DNA of 64,000 bases from contig NZ_JAJGQH010000017.1 of assembly GCF_020783655.1 (NCBI RefSeq), forward strand, positions 62,001 to 126,000, written 5' to 3'. Below, piece after piece: positions 9,798 to 18,222 of this stretch (position 1 is the first letter of the stretch; every line of letters begins with the position of its first letter). The translations under genes and the position numbers were made by a program. A model generated the notes under the pieces. That model worked only from the letters and a program-made list of their open reading frames with translations, did no database searches and was not told the origin of the DNA. This stretch comes from Xanthomonas melonis (lineage in GTDB: Bacteria > Pseudomonadota > Gammaproteobacteria > Xanthomonadales > Xanthomonadaceae).

Positions 9798-10703
9798 ATG
9801 CCCCGTCTGTCGCGCCTGGCCCTGTTGTTGTCGCTGACCTTGGTTGCCGGCCATGCCGTCGCCGGTCCGGAAGAGGATCAGCGTGCGCGTAACGCGGTGC
9901 GGGTGCTGGACGAGATCATGAAGATTCCCGAGCAGGCTATCCCCGACAAGCTGCTCGACGAGGCACGTGCCATCGTGGTCATCCCCGATACGCTCAAGGC
10001 CGGGCTGGTGATCGGCGGCCGCCGTGGCCACGGCCTGATGTCGATGAAGAATCCGGACGGCAGCTGGTCGCAGCCGGTGTTCGTCAAGCTCACCGGCGGC
10101 AGCATCGGCTTCCAGGCCGGCGTGCAGTCCTCCGATGTGGTGCTGGTGTTCCGCAACGACCGCAGCCTGGACAACATCGTCAACGGCAAGTTCACCCTGG
10201 GCGCCGACGCCGGCGTGGCCGCCGGCCCGGTCGGTCGCAATGCCGCCGCCGCCACCGACGGCCAGCTCAAGGCCGAGATCTGGTCGTGGTCGCGCGCGCG
10301 CGGCCTGTTCGCCGGCGTGGCGCTCGACGGCGCAGTCTTGCAGATCGACGATGCCGCCGACCTCAATGCCTACGGTGGCGGTGCCACGCCGCGCATGATC
10401 TTCGAAGGCCGCACCAACGAGCGGCCATCCACCGACGTGATTGCCTTCCGCGATCGCCTGGAGGAGGCCACCTATACCGCACGCACCAATCGCGACGGCG
10501 ACGGCGACGGCGACAGTGCAGGCGCCGCGCCCGCACCGCGCGCGCGCAGCGCCACGCCGGCTCCAGCGCCGCTGGCGCCGCCGCCGGCCAACGAGGCCAG
10601 TACGGTGCCGATGCAACCCACCACCACACCGCCAGCGCAGCAGGGCTTCCAGCCGGTGTCGGAGGGCGAAATCCGCACCGAGTCGCTGGACGGCAACCGC
10701 TGA
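9798..10703 (+). CDS. secreted lipid-binding Ysc84/SYLF-domain protein
   Basis: 301-aa protein with an N-terminal signal peptide (RLALLLSLTLVAGHAVA) and a Ysc84/SYLF domain at about residues 55-215. Family features: AIVVIPDTLKAGLVIGGRRGHG, SIGFQAGVQSSDVVLVF and ARGLFAGVALDGAVL. The C-terminal ~90 residues are low-complexity Ala/Pro-rich. The ATG at 9798 gives the signal peptide; the frame is open further upstream but overlaps the 5' region of divergent hemH. The bacterial function is not established; phospholipid binding in the envelope is a family-level guess. Confidence 0.85.
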   Translation: MPRLSRLALLLSLTLVAGHAVAGPEEDQRARNAVRVLDEIMKIPEQAIPDKLLDEARAIVVIPDTLKAGLVIGGRRGHGLMSMKNPDGSWSQPVFVKLTGGSIGFQAGVQSSDVVLVFRNDRSLDNIVNGKFTLGADAGVAAGPVGRNAAAATDGQLKAEIWSWSRARGLFAGVALDGAVLQIDDAADLNAYGGGATPRMIFEGRTNERPSTDVIAFRDRLEEATYTARTNRDGDGDGDSAGAAPAPRARSATPAPAPLAPPPANEASTVPMQPTTTPPAQQGFQPVSEGEIRTESLDGNR

Positions 10704-10775
10704 CGGCCTGTCATCCCCCTGCGCGGTGCGCTGGGGTATCCTGCGCGTTCCTTCTTTTCAGCAAGCGAGCAGATC

Positions 10776-11003
10776 ATGGGCGGTTTCAGCATTTGGCACT
10801 GGCTCATCGTGCTGGTGATCGTGCTGCTGGTGTTCGGTACCAAGCGGCTGACCAGTGGCGCCAAGGATCTCGGCAGCGCCGTCAAGGAATTCAAGAAGGG
10901 CATGCACGACGACGACAAGCCGGCCGGCAAGCTGGGCGACGACTCCCGTGCTGCCGAGCAGGCGCGTGAGGCGCAGGCCGAGCGCGACCGCGACGCGCGC
11001 TGA
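10776..11003 (+). CDS. tatA: Sec-independent translocase subunit TatA
   Basis: Small pore-forming subunit of the twin-arginine translocase, 75 aa. The N-terminal membrane helix ([22 protein letters not shown]) is followed by the amphipathic helix ([11 protein letters not shown]) and a charged tail. First gene of tatABC. A TATCCT hexamer lies 33 bp upstream of the ATG. The GH43 enzyme at 58222 in this window carries a twin-arginine signal and is a likely client. Confidence 0.96.
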   Translation: MGGFSIWHWLIVLVIVLLVFGTKRLTSGAKDLGSAVKEFKKGMHDDDKPAGKLGDDSRAAEQAREAQAERDRDAR

Positions 11004-11018
11004 TTCGGAGCAGCGTCG

Positions 11019-11633
11019 GTGTTTGACATAGGTGTTGGCGAACTGACGCTGATCGCGATCGTTGCGCTGGTTGTGCTTGGCCCCGAGCGCCTGCCCAAGG
11101 CGGCCCGTTTCGCTGGGCTGTGGGTGCGCCGCGCGCGTGCGCAATGGGATTCGGTCAAACAGGAACTGGAGCGCGAACTGGAGGCCGAGGAACTCAAGCG
11201 CAGCCTGCAGGACGTGCAGGCCTCGTTGCGCCAGGCGGAAACCGAGTTGCGCAGCACGCAGCAGCAGGTCGAACACGGCGCACGCGCGCTGCACGACGAT
11301 GTGAGCCGCGATATCGACATCCGTGCCAGCGCCACGCCGCTGGAACGGGCGCATGCGGATCTGGCGCCGGGCACCGGTGCCGACGCTGCGACCAGCACCA
11401 TGGATGCTGCTGAAGCCGCACCTGCCGCACCGCTCATCGCGCAAGCGCAGCCGATGGCGCCGGCGCCGCATCAGGCGCCGATTCCGGCCCCCCACGACAG
11501 CGTGGTGCCGGCACCTCACGCCGCGCACCTCACCCGCGCGCCGGTGCCGGCGACCAGCGCGCCCATCGATGCAACCGCACCGGCCGCGCCAATGCCGACC
11601 GAGCCGAGCAAGATCCAGGAGAACCAGCCGTGA
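11019..11633 (+). CDS. tatB: Sec-independent translocase subunit TatB
   Basis: Twin-arginine receptor subunit that pairs with TatC. 204 aa. The start is GTG at 11019, giving the canonical MFDIGVGELTLIAIVALVVLGPERLP membrane segment, then a long amphipathic/coiled-coil region (residues ~45-90) and an Ala/Pro-rich C-terminal tail. It begins 15 bp after tatA and its stop overlaps the tatC start (GTGA). Confidence 0.96.
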   Translation: MFDIGVGELTLIAIVALVVLGPERLPKAARFAGLWVRRARAQWDSVKQELERELEAEELKRSLQDVQASLRQAETELRSTQQQVEHGARALHDDVSRDIDIRASATPLERAHADLAPGTGADAATSTMDAAEAAPAAPLIAQAQPMAPAPHQAPIPAPHDSVVPAPHAAHLTRAPVPATSAPIDATAPAAPMPTEPSKIQENQP

Positions 11634-12367
11634 GCCTGTTCGACGACGCACAGGCCGAAAGCAGTCTGATCGAGCACCTGGTGGAATTGCGCGCCCGCCT
11701 GGTGCGCGCGTTGATCGGCCTGGGCGTGGTGCTGCTGATCCTGCTGCCGTTCTCGCGGGCGATCTATTCCTGGCTGGCCGCGCCGCTGATCGCGCAGCTG
11801 CCGCTGGGGCAGACCATGATCGCGATGAATCCGGCCGGCGCGTTCTTCGCTCCGTTGAAGCTGACCTTCTTCCTGGCGGTGTTCATCAGCGTGCCGTGGC
11901 TGCTGTTCCAGGCCTGGGCCTTCGTGGCGCCGGGGTTGTACCAGCGCGAAAAGAAGCTCGCATTTCCGCTGCTGGCCTCGGCGGTGGCGTTGTTCTACAT
12001 CGGCTGCGCGTTCGCCTATTTCCTGGTGCTGCCGGCGGTCTTCCACTTCCTGACCACGTTCAAGCCCGACGTGATCGCGATCACCCCGGACGCCAATTCC
12101 TACCTGGATTTCGTGCTGGCGATCTTCTTCGCCTTCGGCGCGAGTTTCGAGTTGCCGGTGGCGCTGGTGATCCTGGTGCTGCTGGGCTGGGTCAGCCCCA
12201 AGCAGCTCAGCGAAGGCCGCGGTTACGCCATCGTCGGCATCTTCGTGCTGGCCGCCGTGCTCACCCCGCCTGACGTGGTCTCGCAGCTGATGCTGGCCAT
12301 CCCGATGTGCCTGCTCTACGAACTGGGCATCATCGCCTCGCGTGCGGTGGGGCCGAAGAGCGCCTGA
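11630..12367 (+). CDS. tatC: Sec-independent translocase subunit TatC
   Basis: Six-helix integral membrane core of the Tat receptor, which binds the twin-arginine signal. 245 aa. Conserved features: LIEHLVELRARL at the N-terminus, FFAPLKLTFFLAVFISVPWLLFQ, FVAPGLYQREKK and the C-terminal AVLTPPDVVSQLMLAIPM segment. GTG start overlapping tatB by 4 bp. Confidence 0.97.
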   Translation: MSLFDDAQAESSLIEHLVELRARLVRALIGLGVVLLILLPFSRAIYSWLAAPLIAQLPLGQTMIAMNPAGAFFAPLKLTFFLAVFISVPWLLFQAWAFVAPGLYQREKKLAFPLLASAVALFYIGCAFAYFLVLPAVFHFLTTFKPDVIAITPDANSYLDFVLAIFFAFGASFELPVALVILVLLGWVSPKQLSEGRGYAIVGIFVLAAVLTPPDVVSQLMLAIPMCLLYELGIIASRAVGPKSA

Positions 12368-12397
12368 TTCGCGCTCGGTCTGCGAGCTGATCTGGGA

Positions 12398-12991
12398 ATG
12401 CGAAGAACCACATCAGAGCAGTTGTTCGAAACATTCTGCGCGCATCATCGGCTGGACTGCCAGCGGATTGCTGAGACATCAACCTGCACGCCCGACTACC
12501 ACGTATTGCTCGGCCGCAAGGTGGTGGCCGTCGAGATCAAGCAGATTGAAAGCATGCGCGGAATCGATCCGGATGGCGTGTGGTCCAGGACGATCGGTTG
12601 GCATGTGCGCCAGAAGATTGTTGAAGCGCGGGGGCAACTACGCGCGGCTGCCAGTGTCGGTATGCCGGCGGTATTGCTGATTTGCAACACAGTCGATCCG
12701 TTCCAGCTATTCGGCACCGAACAACACGACTTCATCAGCGCGATGTATGGCGAGCTGACGGTACACATCGATACGTGCGGTAACGCTGCGAGTGACCTCT
12801 TCCACGGCCGTAATGCCACCTTGAGAGAGAGTGCCAATACGTCCTTCAGCGGTGTGGGACACCTGCGCGAAACCAGCTCCGGTGCAGAGGTGATTATTTA
12901 CGAGAACCTGTTTGCAGCGCATCCATTGCCGTTCGGCGACATACCCGACTGCATCACGGCCGTTCGCATGGAACTCAATCGGACGGACTGA
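12398..12991 (+). CDS. hypothetical protein, probable PD-(D/E)XK nuclease fold
   Basis: 197-aa protein I do not recognise as a named family. Near the N-terminus it has TPDY (Asp33) and VAVEIK (Glu46, Lys48), the spacing and hydrophobic strand expected for a PD-(D/E)XK endonuclease active site, with preceding Glu residues at 7 and 11. The C-terminal part is unassigned. It starts 30 bp after tatC on the same strand, yet its codon use is less GC-biased than its neighbours, which suggests acquisition by transfer. A hairpin follows the gene. Alternative: a restriction-type or anti-phage component; no partner gene is adjacent. Confidence 0.6.
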   Translation: MRRTTSEQLFETFCAHHRLDCQRIAETSTCTPDYHVLLGRKVVAVEIKQIESMRGIDPDGVWSRTIGWHVRQKIVEARGQLRAAASVGMPAVLLICNTVDPFQLFGTEQHDFISAMYGELTVHIDTCGNAASDLFHGRNATLRESANTSFSGVGHLRETSSGAEVIIYENLFAAHPLPFGDIPDCITAVRMELNRTD

Positions 12992-13014
12992 CACCATGCA
13001 GACAGATCGAATTG

Positions 13015-13083
13015 CGTAGGAGCGCACCCGAGCGCGACGGGCCTTCTCGGGAAAGCTTCGTCGCGTCCGGGTGCGCTCCTACG
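13015..13083. repeat. long inverted repeat / hairpin between convergent genes
   Basis: Arms CGTAGGAGCGCACCCG (13015-13030) and CGGGTGCGCTCCTACG (13068-13083) are perfectly complementary over 16 bp, with a further partial pairing inside (gcgcgacg / cgtcgcgt). The element resembles xanthomonad 'gtaggagcgc' REP sequences and may act as a bidirectional terminator. Confidence 0.8.
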
Positions 13084-13093
13084 GCTCGCAAGA

Positions 13094-13993
13094 TCAAGCT
13101 GCAAACACATCCGGCCGCGACGGCGGGGTGGGCCGTGCGGCGGCGCTGTCATGGGTGAACATCTGCTTCCAGGCCGCGTACACCGAACCGGCGAACACCG
13201 GCATCAGCACCGCCATCAGCAGCAGCTGGGCCAGCCACATCGCCACGGTCTGCCCGGCCACCAGGCCGACGATCAGCGCCACGATCATCACCGCGAAATA
13301 GATCGCGAAGATGGCGATGAACGCCAGCACGAAGAACACCAGCATTGCCGGCAGGTTGTGCAGACTGGCACGCAGGCTCTCGCGCAGCGCGTGGCCGCCG
13401 GTGCTGCGGTCGAACATCACCTGCGGCGGCATCACGAACAACGCCAACGTCATCGCCGCGAAGGTGGCGATGGTCAGCAGCAGCCACAGCAGGATGCGCC
13501 CGGCCGGCAGGCTGGCCGCCAGTTGCTCGATCTGCGCCGGGTCCGGCTGTGCGCCGGACTGGCTGATCTGGTTGATCTTGATCATCACCTCCGACAGCTG
13601 CTGCAGCCCGCTGGAGCCGATCATCACCAGCAGCAGCACGCCCAGCAGCAGGCCGGCGATCAGCTGGGGCAGCAGCGACACCAGCAGATGCGGCGCGCGG
13701 CCATCCTGCAGGCCGTGCAACAGGTGCGCGGGCCTGGCGATGCGGCCTTCGTCCACTTCGCGGATCGCCCACAGCAGGCCACCCATGAACAGCGGGCCGG
13801 CCAGCACCAGCAGGAACTGCAGTGCCGGGCCCAGCAGCGGCACCAGTACCGACAGCGATACCGCCAGCGAGGCGGCCACGCTCCAGATCACCCCCAGCGA
13901 GCCAAGCGCCAGCGGCGCCCGCTTGAGCAGTGAGAAACCGGTCAACAGCCATTCTGCGCCGGCAGACGCCGGCACCTTGCGAATTTCGCTCAT
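13094..13993 (-). CDS. BPSS1780-like integral membrane protein
   Basis: 299-aa inner-membrane protein with about six hydrophobic helices, resembling the BPSS1780 family of proteobacterial membrane proteins of unknown function. Seen: an N-terminal soluble stretch (RKVPASAGAEWLLTGFSLLKRAP), helix pairs with Gly/Leu-rich sequence, and a cytosolic loop PPQVMFDRSTGGHALRESL. ATG 13993 and ATG 13999 are both possible starts. No operon partner. Confidence 0.7.
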   Translation of the reverse strand: MSEIRKVPASAGAEWLLTGFSLLKRAPLALGSLGVIWSVAASLAVSLSVLVPLLGPALQFLLVLAGPLFMGGLLWAIREVDEGRIARPAHLLHGLQDGRAPHLLVSLLPQLIAGLLLGVLLLVMIGSSGLQQLSEVMIKINQISQSGAQPDPAQIEQLAASLPAGRILLWLLLTIATFAAMTLALFVMPPQVMFDRSTGGHALRESLRASLHNLPAMLVFFVLAFIAIFAIYFAVMIVALIVGLVAGQTVAMWLAQLLLMAVLMPVFAGSVYAAWKQMFTHDSAAARPTPPSRPDVFAA

Positions 13994-14052
13994 TCCCATT
14001 CCGGATCGATACGCGCGCCGGACCACCCGGCGTCCCGCGATTATCGCCGCTT

Positions 14053-14805
14053 TTACGTGTGCGCGGCGGGACGAGCGTTCACTGTCTGCAGGCCGCGGGC
14101 ATGGTGCACGAACCGGCGCAGCAGCTTGCGGGCGACCGGCGCAGCGGTGACCTCACGGGCCACGGTCCGGGCGCAGCGGCCGTGGCGGGCGATGCACTCC
14201 GCGCGCGCCTGCACGTAGCCGCGCATATGGTGGGTGGCGAACTCGGGATGGAATTGCACGCCCCAGGTGGCCTGGCCCCAGCGGAAGGCATGGCAGCGGT
14301 CCTGGCGCGAGTGCGCCAGCACGATGGCGCCGTCCGGAGCGCGTACCACCGTCTGCAGGTGGGTGGCATGCGCAGGGAACTGCCCCGGCAGGCCGGAAAA
14401 CAACGGATCCTGCTCGGCCGGCGGATGCAGTTCCAGCGCCACCGTACCGGACTCGCGTCCGGCCGGGTTGTAGTCGACCTCGCCACCCAGTGCATGCGCC
14501 AGCAATTGGTGCCCGTAGCAGATGCCCAGCAAGGGCTTGCCCTGGTGCGCGGCCTGGCGTAGCCAAGCGGCGCTGCGCTCGCTCCATTCGGCGCGGTCGG
14601 TGACGAAGGCGGCCGAGCCGCTGACGATCGTGCCGGCAAAGCCGGCCGGGTCGGGCAGGGCGTCGCCGTTGGCAACATCGATGGCCACCGTCTCGTGTTC
14701 GGCCAGCCCGGCCGCCACGCGGATCCAGTGGCGAAAACGGCCGTATCGCTTCATCTCCGGCACGGGGCAACCGGTTTCGATGATCAGGAACGGCAGAGCG
14801 GACAT
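14053..14805 (-). CDS. class I glutamine amidotransferase-like protein
   Basis: 250-aa cytoplasmic protein with a triad-type glutaminase domain: the nucleophile elbow GICYGHQ (Cys near residue 95), and VQFHPEF carrying the catalytic His and Glu. It resembles stand-alone GMP-synthase-like amidotransferases, such as putative gamma-Glu-Gln hydrolases. No synthase partner is adjacent, so the substrate is unknown. ATG 14805 gives MSALPFLIIETGCP, the usual start. A plausible promoter lies at 14838-14868. Confidence 0.85.
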   Translation of the reverse strand: MSALPFLIIETGCPVPEMKRYGRFRHWIRVAAGLAEHETVAIDVANGDALPDPAGFAGTIVSGSAAFVTDRAEWSERSAAWLRQAAHQGKPLLGICYGHQLLAHALGGEVDYNPAGRESGTVALELHPPAEQDPLFSGLPGQFPAHATHLQTVVRAPDGAIVLAHSRQDRCHAFRWGQATWGVQFHPEFATHHMRGYVQARAECIARHGRCARTVAREVTAAPVARKLLRRFVHHARGLQTVNARPAAHT

Positions 14806-14837
14806 GCGCAAGGATCCGGACACGACAGATGTCCTCG

Positions 14838-14868
14838 ATTGTAGGCGGCAGTGGCCGGTTTTTTTCAA
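14838..14868 (-). promoter_or_regulatory. putative sigma70 promoter of the glutamine amidotransferase gene
   Basis: On the minus strand TTGAAA (14868-14863) and TACAAT (14843-14838) are separated by 19 bp and lie 33 bp upstream of the ATG. Spacing is slightly long. The remainder of 14806-15116 contains no recognisable gene. Confidence 0.45.
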
Positions 14869-15116
14869 GCTGCGTGCCAACGCAGACGCTGTGGGTCATG
14901 GCCGATTGGCATGTGCTGATTCCCTCGAGACTGGAAGGCTGAAGGCGATGGCGACGGCCCATCGCGATGGCATGCCTGGATATCGGCCGACAGCCGCGCG
15001 ACTGGACCATGGACGCATGCGCCGGGCCGTTGGCCTCGGACGGGCAGCTGGCCGTCCTGGCCAGCAGCGGGTGGAGCGGATGCTGCGGGCGCCCGCGGCA
15101 CCGGACGACGTTGCGG

Positions 15117-16931
15117 TTACTCCCGCGGCGGCAACACCGACAGTACCTCTTCGATGGTGGTGAGCCCGGCGGCGACCTTCTCCAAGCCGGTGCGGCGCAG
15201 CGTGCGCAGGCCTTCGCCGCGGGCAGCCTGGCTGAAGCTGGCCAGCTCGGTGTCGGGGCGGATCAGCGTGCGCAGGCGTGGGGTGACCGGCAGCAGTTCG
15301 TACAGGCCCACCCGGCCCAGGTAGCCGGTGCGGCGGCATTCCAGGCAGCCGACCGGCGCGTGCACGTTCAGCGGTTCCGGCAGTGCTTCGCCCGGCTCGC
15401 GCAGGGCCGCCCAGTCGGCGTCGCTGAGCGTGTGCGGCCGCTTGCAGTGCACGCACAGGGTGCGCACCAGCCGCTGCGCCAGCACGCCGTTGAGCGTGGA
15501 AGCCACCAGATAGTGCGGCACGCCCAGGTCGAGCAGGCGGGTGATCGCCGAGGCGGCGTCGTTGGTGTGCAGCGTCGACAGCACCAGGTGGCCGGTGAGC
15601 GAGGCCTGCACCGCCATCTGCGCGGTTTCCAGGTCGCGGATTTCGCCGATCATGATGATGTCCGGGTCCTGCCGCAGCAGCGTGCGCACGCCGCTGGCAA
15701 AATCCAGGTCGATGTTCTGCTGCACCTGCATCTGGTTGAATTCCGGCGCGATCATCTCGATCGGGTCTTCCACGCTGCACACGTTCACGTCCGGCGTGGC
15801 CAGGCGCTTGAGCGTGGAATACAGCGTGGTGGTCTTGCCCGAACCGGTGGGGCCGGTGACCAGCACGATGCCGTGCGGGCGCTCGACCAGCGCGCTCCAG
15901 CCGGCGGCCTCTTCCGGGCTGAAGCCGAGCTGCTCGATGCTCTTGAACGCCGAATCCGGGTCGAAGATGCGCATCACGCACTTCTCGCCGAACGCGGTGG
16001 GCATGGTGGACAGGCGCATTTCCACTTCGCGCCCGCCCGGCGAGCGGGTCTTGATGCGGCCGTCCTGCGGGCGGCGGCGTTCGGCCAGGTCCATGCGGCC
16101 GAGCACCTTGATGCGGCTGACCACCGCGGTCATCACCGAGGGCGGCACTTCCAGCACCTTGTGCAGCACCCCATCGATGCGGAAGCGCATGCGCCCGGCC
16201 TCGCGGCGCGGCTCCAGGTGGATATCGCTGGCGCGTTGTTCGTAGGCGTACTGCAGCAGCCAGTCGACGATATGCACGATGTGGTGATCGTCGGCATTGA
16301 CGTCGCCGGCGCGGCCCAGTTCCACCAGCTGTTCGAAGCTGGGCAGGCCCGCATTGGATTCGGTGCTGCGCGCATCGCCGCGCGCGCCACGCACCGACTG
16401 GGTGACGCCGAAGAACTCCATCGTGTAGCGATGCAGGTCCAGCGGGTTGATCAGCGCCAGCTCCACGCGGCGGCGGCTCAGGTGCTGCACGTCGGCCAGC
16501 CAGTCCAGCGCCAGCGGTTCGCTGGTGGCGATCAGCACGCGCTCGGCATCCAGCGCCAGCGGCAGGATGCGGTGGCGGCGCGCGTAGGCGTGCGAGACCA
16601 CGCCAGTGACCGCGGCCACATCGATCCGGGTGGGGTCGATGCGCAGATAGCGCAGCCCGGTGCGGGTAGCCAGCCATTCGGTGAGCCGTTCCAGGCCCAG
16701 CTCGCCGGCCGGCGGCTGCGCAGCGTGAAGCTTGAGGTTGGCCAGCAGCACCAGCGGATGCACGTCGCTGGCGGTGCGCACGCCGGCACCGGAGAACTGC
16801 ACGCGCTCGTGTTCGTGCGGCACCACCATGCCATCGGCGAGCAGGGCGGCCGCCACGGTGTCGAACATCAACCGGCCGCGCGGCAGGATCGCCGCTACGC
16901 TGTCCGGGTCGGCGCTACGCCGCTGTTCCAT
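15117..16931 (-). CDS. orphan GspE/PilB-family secretion ATPase
   Basis: Cytoplasmic hexameric ATPase of the type II secretion / type IV pilus family, 604 aa. An N-terminal GspE-N-like domain is followed by the ATPase core: Walker A GPTGSGKTTTLYS, Asp box, Walker B DPDIIMIGEIRD, and HLVLSTLHTNDA. A zinc-binding tetracysteine motif (CVHC ... CLEC) lies near the C-terminus, as in GspE. The ATG at 16931 is preferred because GGGACG precedes it; a TTG seven codons upstream is possible. No gsp or pil gene flanks it, so it may serve a secretion or pilus system encoded elsewhere. Confidence 0.88.
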   Translation of the reverse strand: MEQRRSADPDSVAAILPRGRLMFDTVAAALLADGMVVPHEHERVQFSGAGVRTASDVHPLVLLANLKLHAAQPPAGELGLERLTEWLATRTGLRYLRIDPTRIDVAAVTGVVSHAYARRHRILPLALDAERVLIATSEPLALDWLADVQHLSRRRVELALINPLDLHRYTMEFFGVTQSVRGARGDARSTESNAGLPSFEQLVELGRAGDVNADDHHIVHIVDWLLQYAYEQRASDIHLEPRREAGRMRFRIDGVLHKVLEVPPSVMTAVVSRIKVLGRMDLAERRRPQDGRIKTRSPGGREVEMRLSTMPTAFGEKCVMRIFDPDSAFKSIEQLGFSPEEAAGWSALVERPHGIVLVTGPTGSGKTTTLYSTLKRLATPDVNVCSVEDPIEMIAPEFNQMQVQQNIDLDFASGVRTLLRQDPDIIMIGEIRDLETAQMAVQASLTGHLVLSTLHTNDAASAITRLLDLGVPHYLVASTLNGVLAQRLVRTLCVHCKRPHTLSDADWAALREPGEALPEPLNVHAPVGCLECRRTGYLGRVGLYELLPVTPRLRTLIRPDTELASFSQAARGEGLRTLRRTGLEKVAAGLTTIEEVLSVLPPRE

Positions 16932-17020
16932 GCTGATCGTCCCTTGCGGCAATCGCCCGCGGCAAAGCGCCGCGGGTGGGCCGGTATACTAGCGCACCCC
17001 TTCCGCACGGCCCTTGCTGC

Positions 17021-17929
17021 ATGTCCGATTCCCGGCGCGTTCCAATCACTTTCCAGGGCCTGATCCAGACCCTCAACCAGTACTGGGCCGAGCAGGGCTG
17101 CGTGCTGATCCAGCCCTTGGACCTGGAAGTGGGCGCGGGCACGTTCCACCCGGCCACCTTCCTGCGCGCGCTGGGACCGGAGCCGTGGAATGCGGCCTAT
17201 GTGCAGCCCTCGCGCCGCCCCACCGACGGACGCTACGGCGACAATCCCAACCGCCTGCAGCGCTACTACCAGTATCAGGTGGCGATGAAGCCCAACCCGG
17301 ACAACATCCAGGACCTGTACCTGGGCTCGTTGAAGGCGCTGGGCATCGACCCGCTGGTGCACGACCTGCGCTTCGTCGAAGACAACTGGGAATCGCCCAC
17401 GCTCGGCGCCTGGGGTCTGGGCTGGGAAGTCTGGCTCAACGGCATGGAAGTCACCCAGTTCACCTATTTTCAGCAGGCCGGCGGGCTGGAGTGCAAGCCG
17501 GTGCTGGGCGAGATCACCTATGGGCTGGAGCGGCTGTGCATGTACCTGCAGAGCTGCGACAACGTCTACGACCTGGTGTGGACCTACGGCCCGGATGGCA
17601 CGCCGGTGAGCTATGGCGATGTGTACCACCAGAACGAAGTGGAGCAGAGCGCCTACAACTTCGAACACGCCAACGTGGCCGAGTTGTTCCACCGTTTCGA
17701 TGCCTGCGAAGCCGAAGCCAAGCATCTGGTCGAAGTAGACCTGCCGTTGCCCGCCTACGAGCAGGTCACCAAGGCCAGCCACGCCTTCAACCTGCTGGAT
17801 GCGCGCCGCGCGATCAGCGTGACCGAGCGCCAGCGCTACATCCTGCGCGTGCGCGCGCTGGCCCAGGGCGTGGCGCAGGCCTACTACGCGCAGCGCGAGA
17901 AGCTGGGGTTTCCTGGAGTGAGGAAGTAA
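17021..17929 (+). CDS. glyQ: glycyl-tRNA synthetase alpha subunit
   Basis: Catalytic alpha subunit of the alpha2beta2 glycyl-tRNA synthetase, 302 aa (E. coli 303). Conserved [37 protein letters not shown] and [14 protein letters not shown]-type segments are seen. ATG 17021 gives [19 protein letters not shown] hexamer at 16985-16990 may be the -10 element, with no good -35. Separated from glyS by repeats at 17934-18208. Confidence 0.97.
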   Translation: MSDSRRVPITFQGLIQTLNQYWAEQGCVLIQPLDLEVGAGTFHPATFLRALGPEPWNAAYVQPSRRPTDGRYGDNPNRLQRYYQYQVAMKPNPDNIQDLYLGSLKALGIDPLVHDLRFVEDNWESPTLGAWGLGWEVWLNGMEVTQFTYFQQAGGLECKPVLGEITYGLERLCMYLQSCDNVYDLVWTYGPDGTPVSYGDVYHQNEVEQSAYNFEHANVAELFHRFDACEAEAKHLVEVDLPLPAYEQVTKASHAFNLLDARRAISVTERQRYILRVRALAQGVAQAYYAQREKLGFPGVRK

Positions 17930-17933
17930 CCGA

Positions 17934-18208
17934 GCCCCTCTCCCGCCGGGAGAGGGGTTGGGGTGAGGGTACGGAGGCGCAGCCCTCGTGCACCCAAACT
18001 CCATAGGCTTCGGCCGTACCCTCATCCGCCCCTTCGGGGCACCTATTCCCGCAGGGAGAAGGGACCAAAAGCCCCTCTCCCCTCGAGAGAGGGGTTGGGG
18101 TGAGGGTACGGGGCGCAGCCCTCATGCACCCAAACTCCACAGAGCTTCGCCCGTACCCTCATCCGCCCCTTCGGGGCACCTTCTCCCGACGGGAGAAGGG
18201 ACTACGCA
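17934..18208. repeat. two tandem copies of a composite REP-like repeat between glyQ and glyS
   Basis: Copy 1 (17934-18062) and copy 2 (about 18075-18208), period ~141 bp. Each begins cccctctcccgc...gagaggggttggggtgagggtacgg, has a short spacer (cgcagccct, cacccaaactcca), then cgtaccctcatccgccccttcggggcacc and a final cccg-gggagaagg hairpin. The ends of each copy are inverted relative to each other, so a copy can fold into a long stem. Confidence 0.85.
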
Positions 18209-18222
18209 AAGGTCCACGTCAT

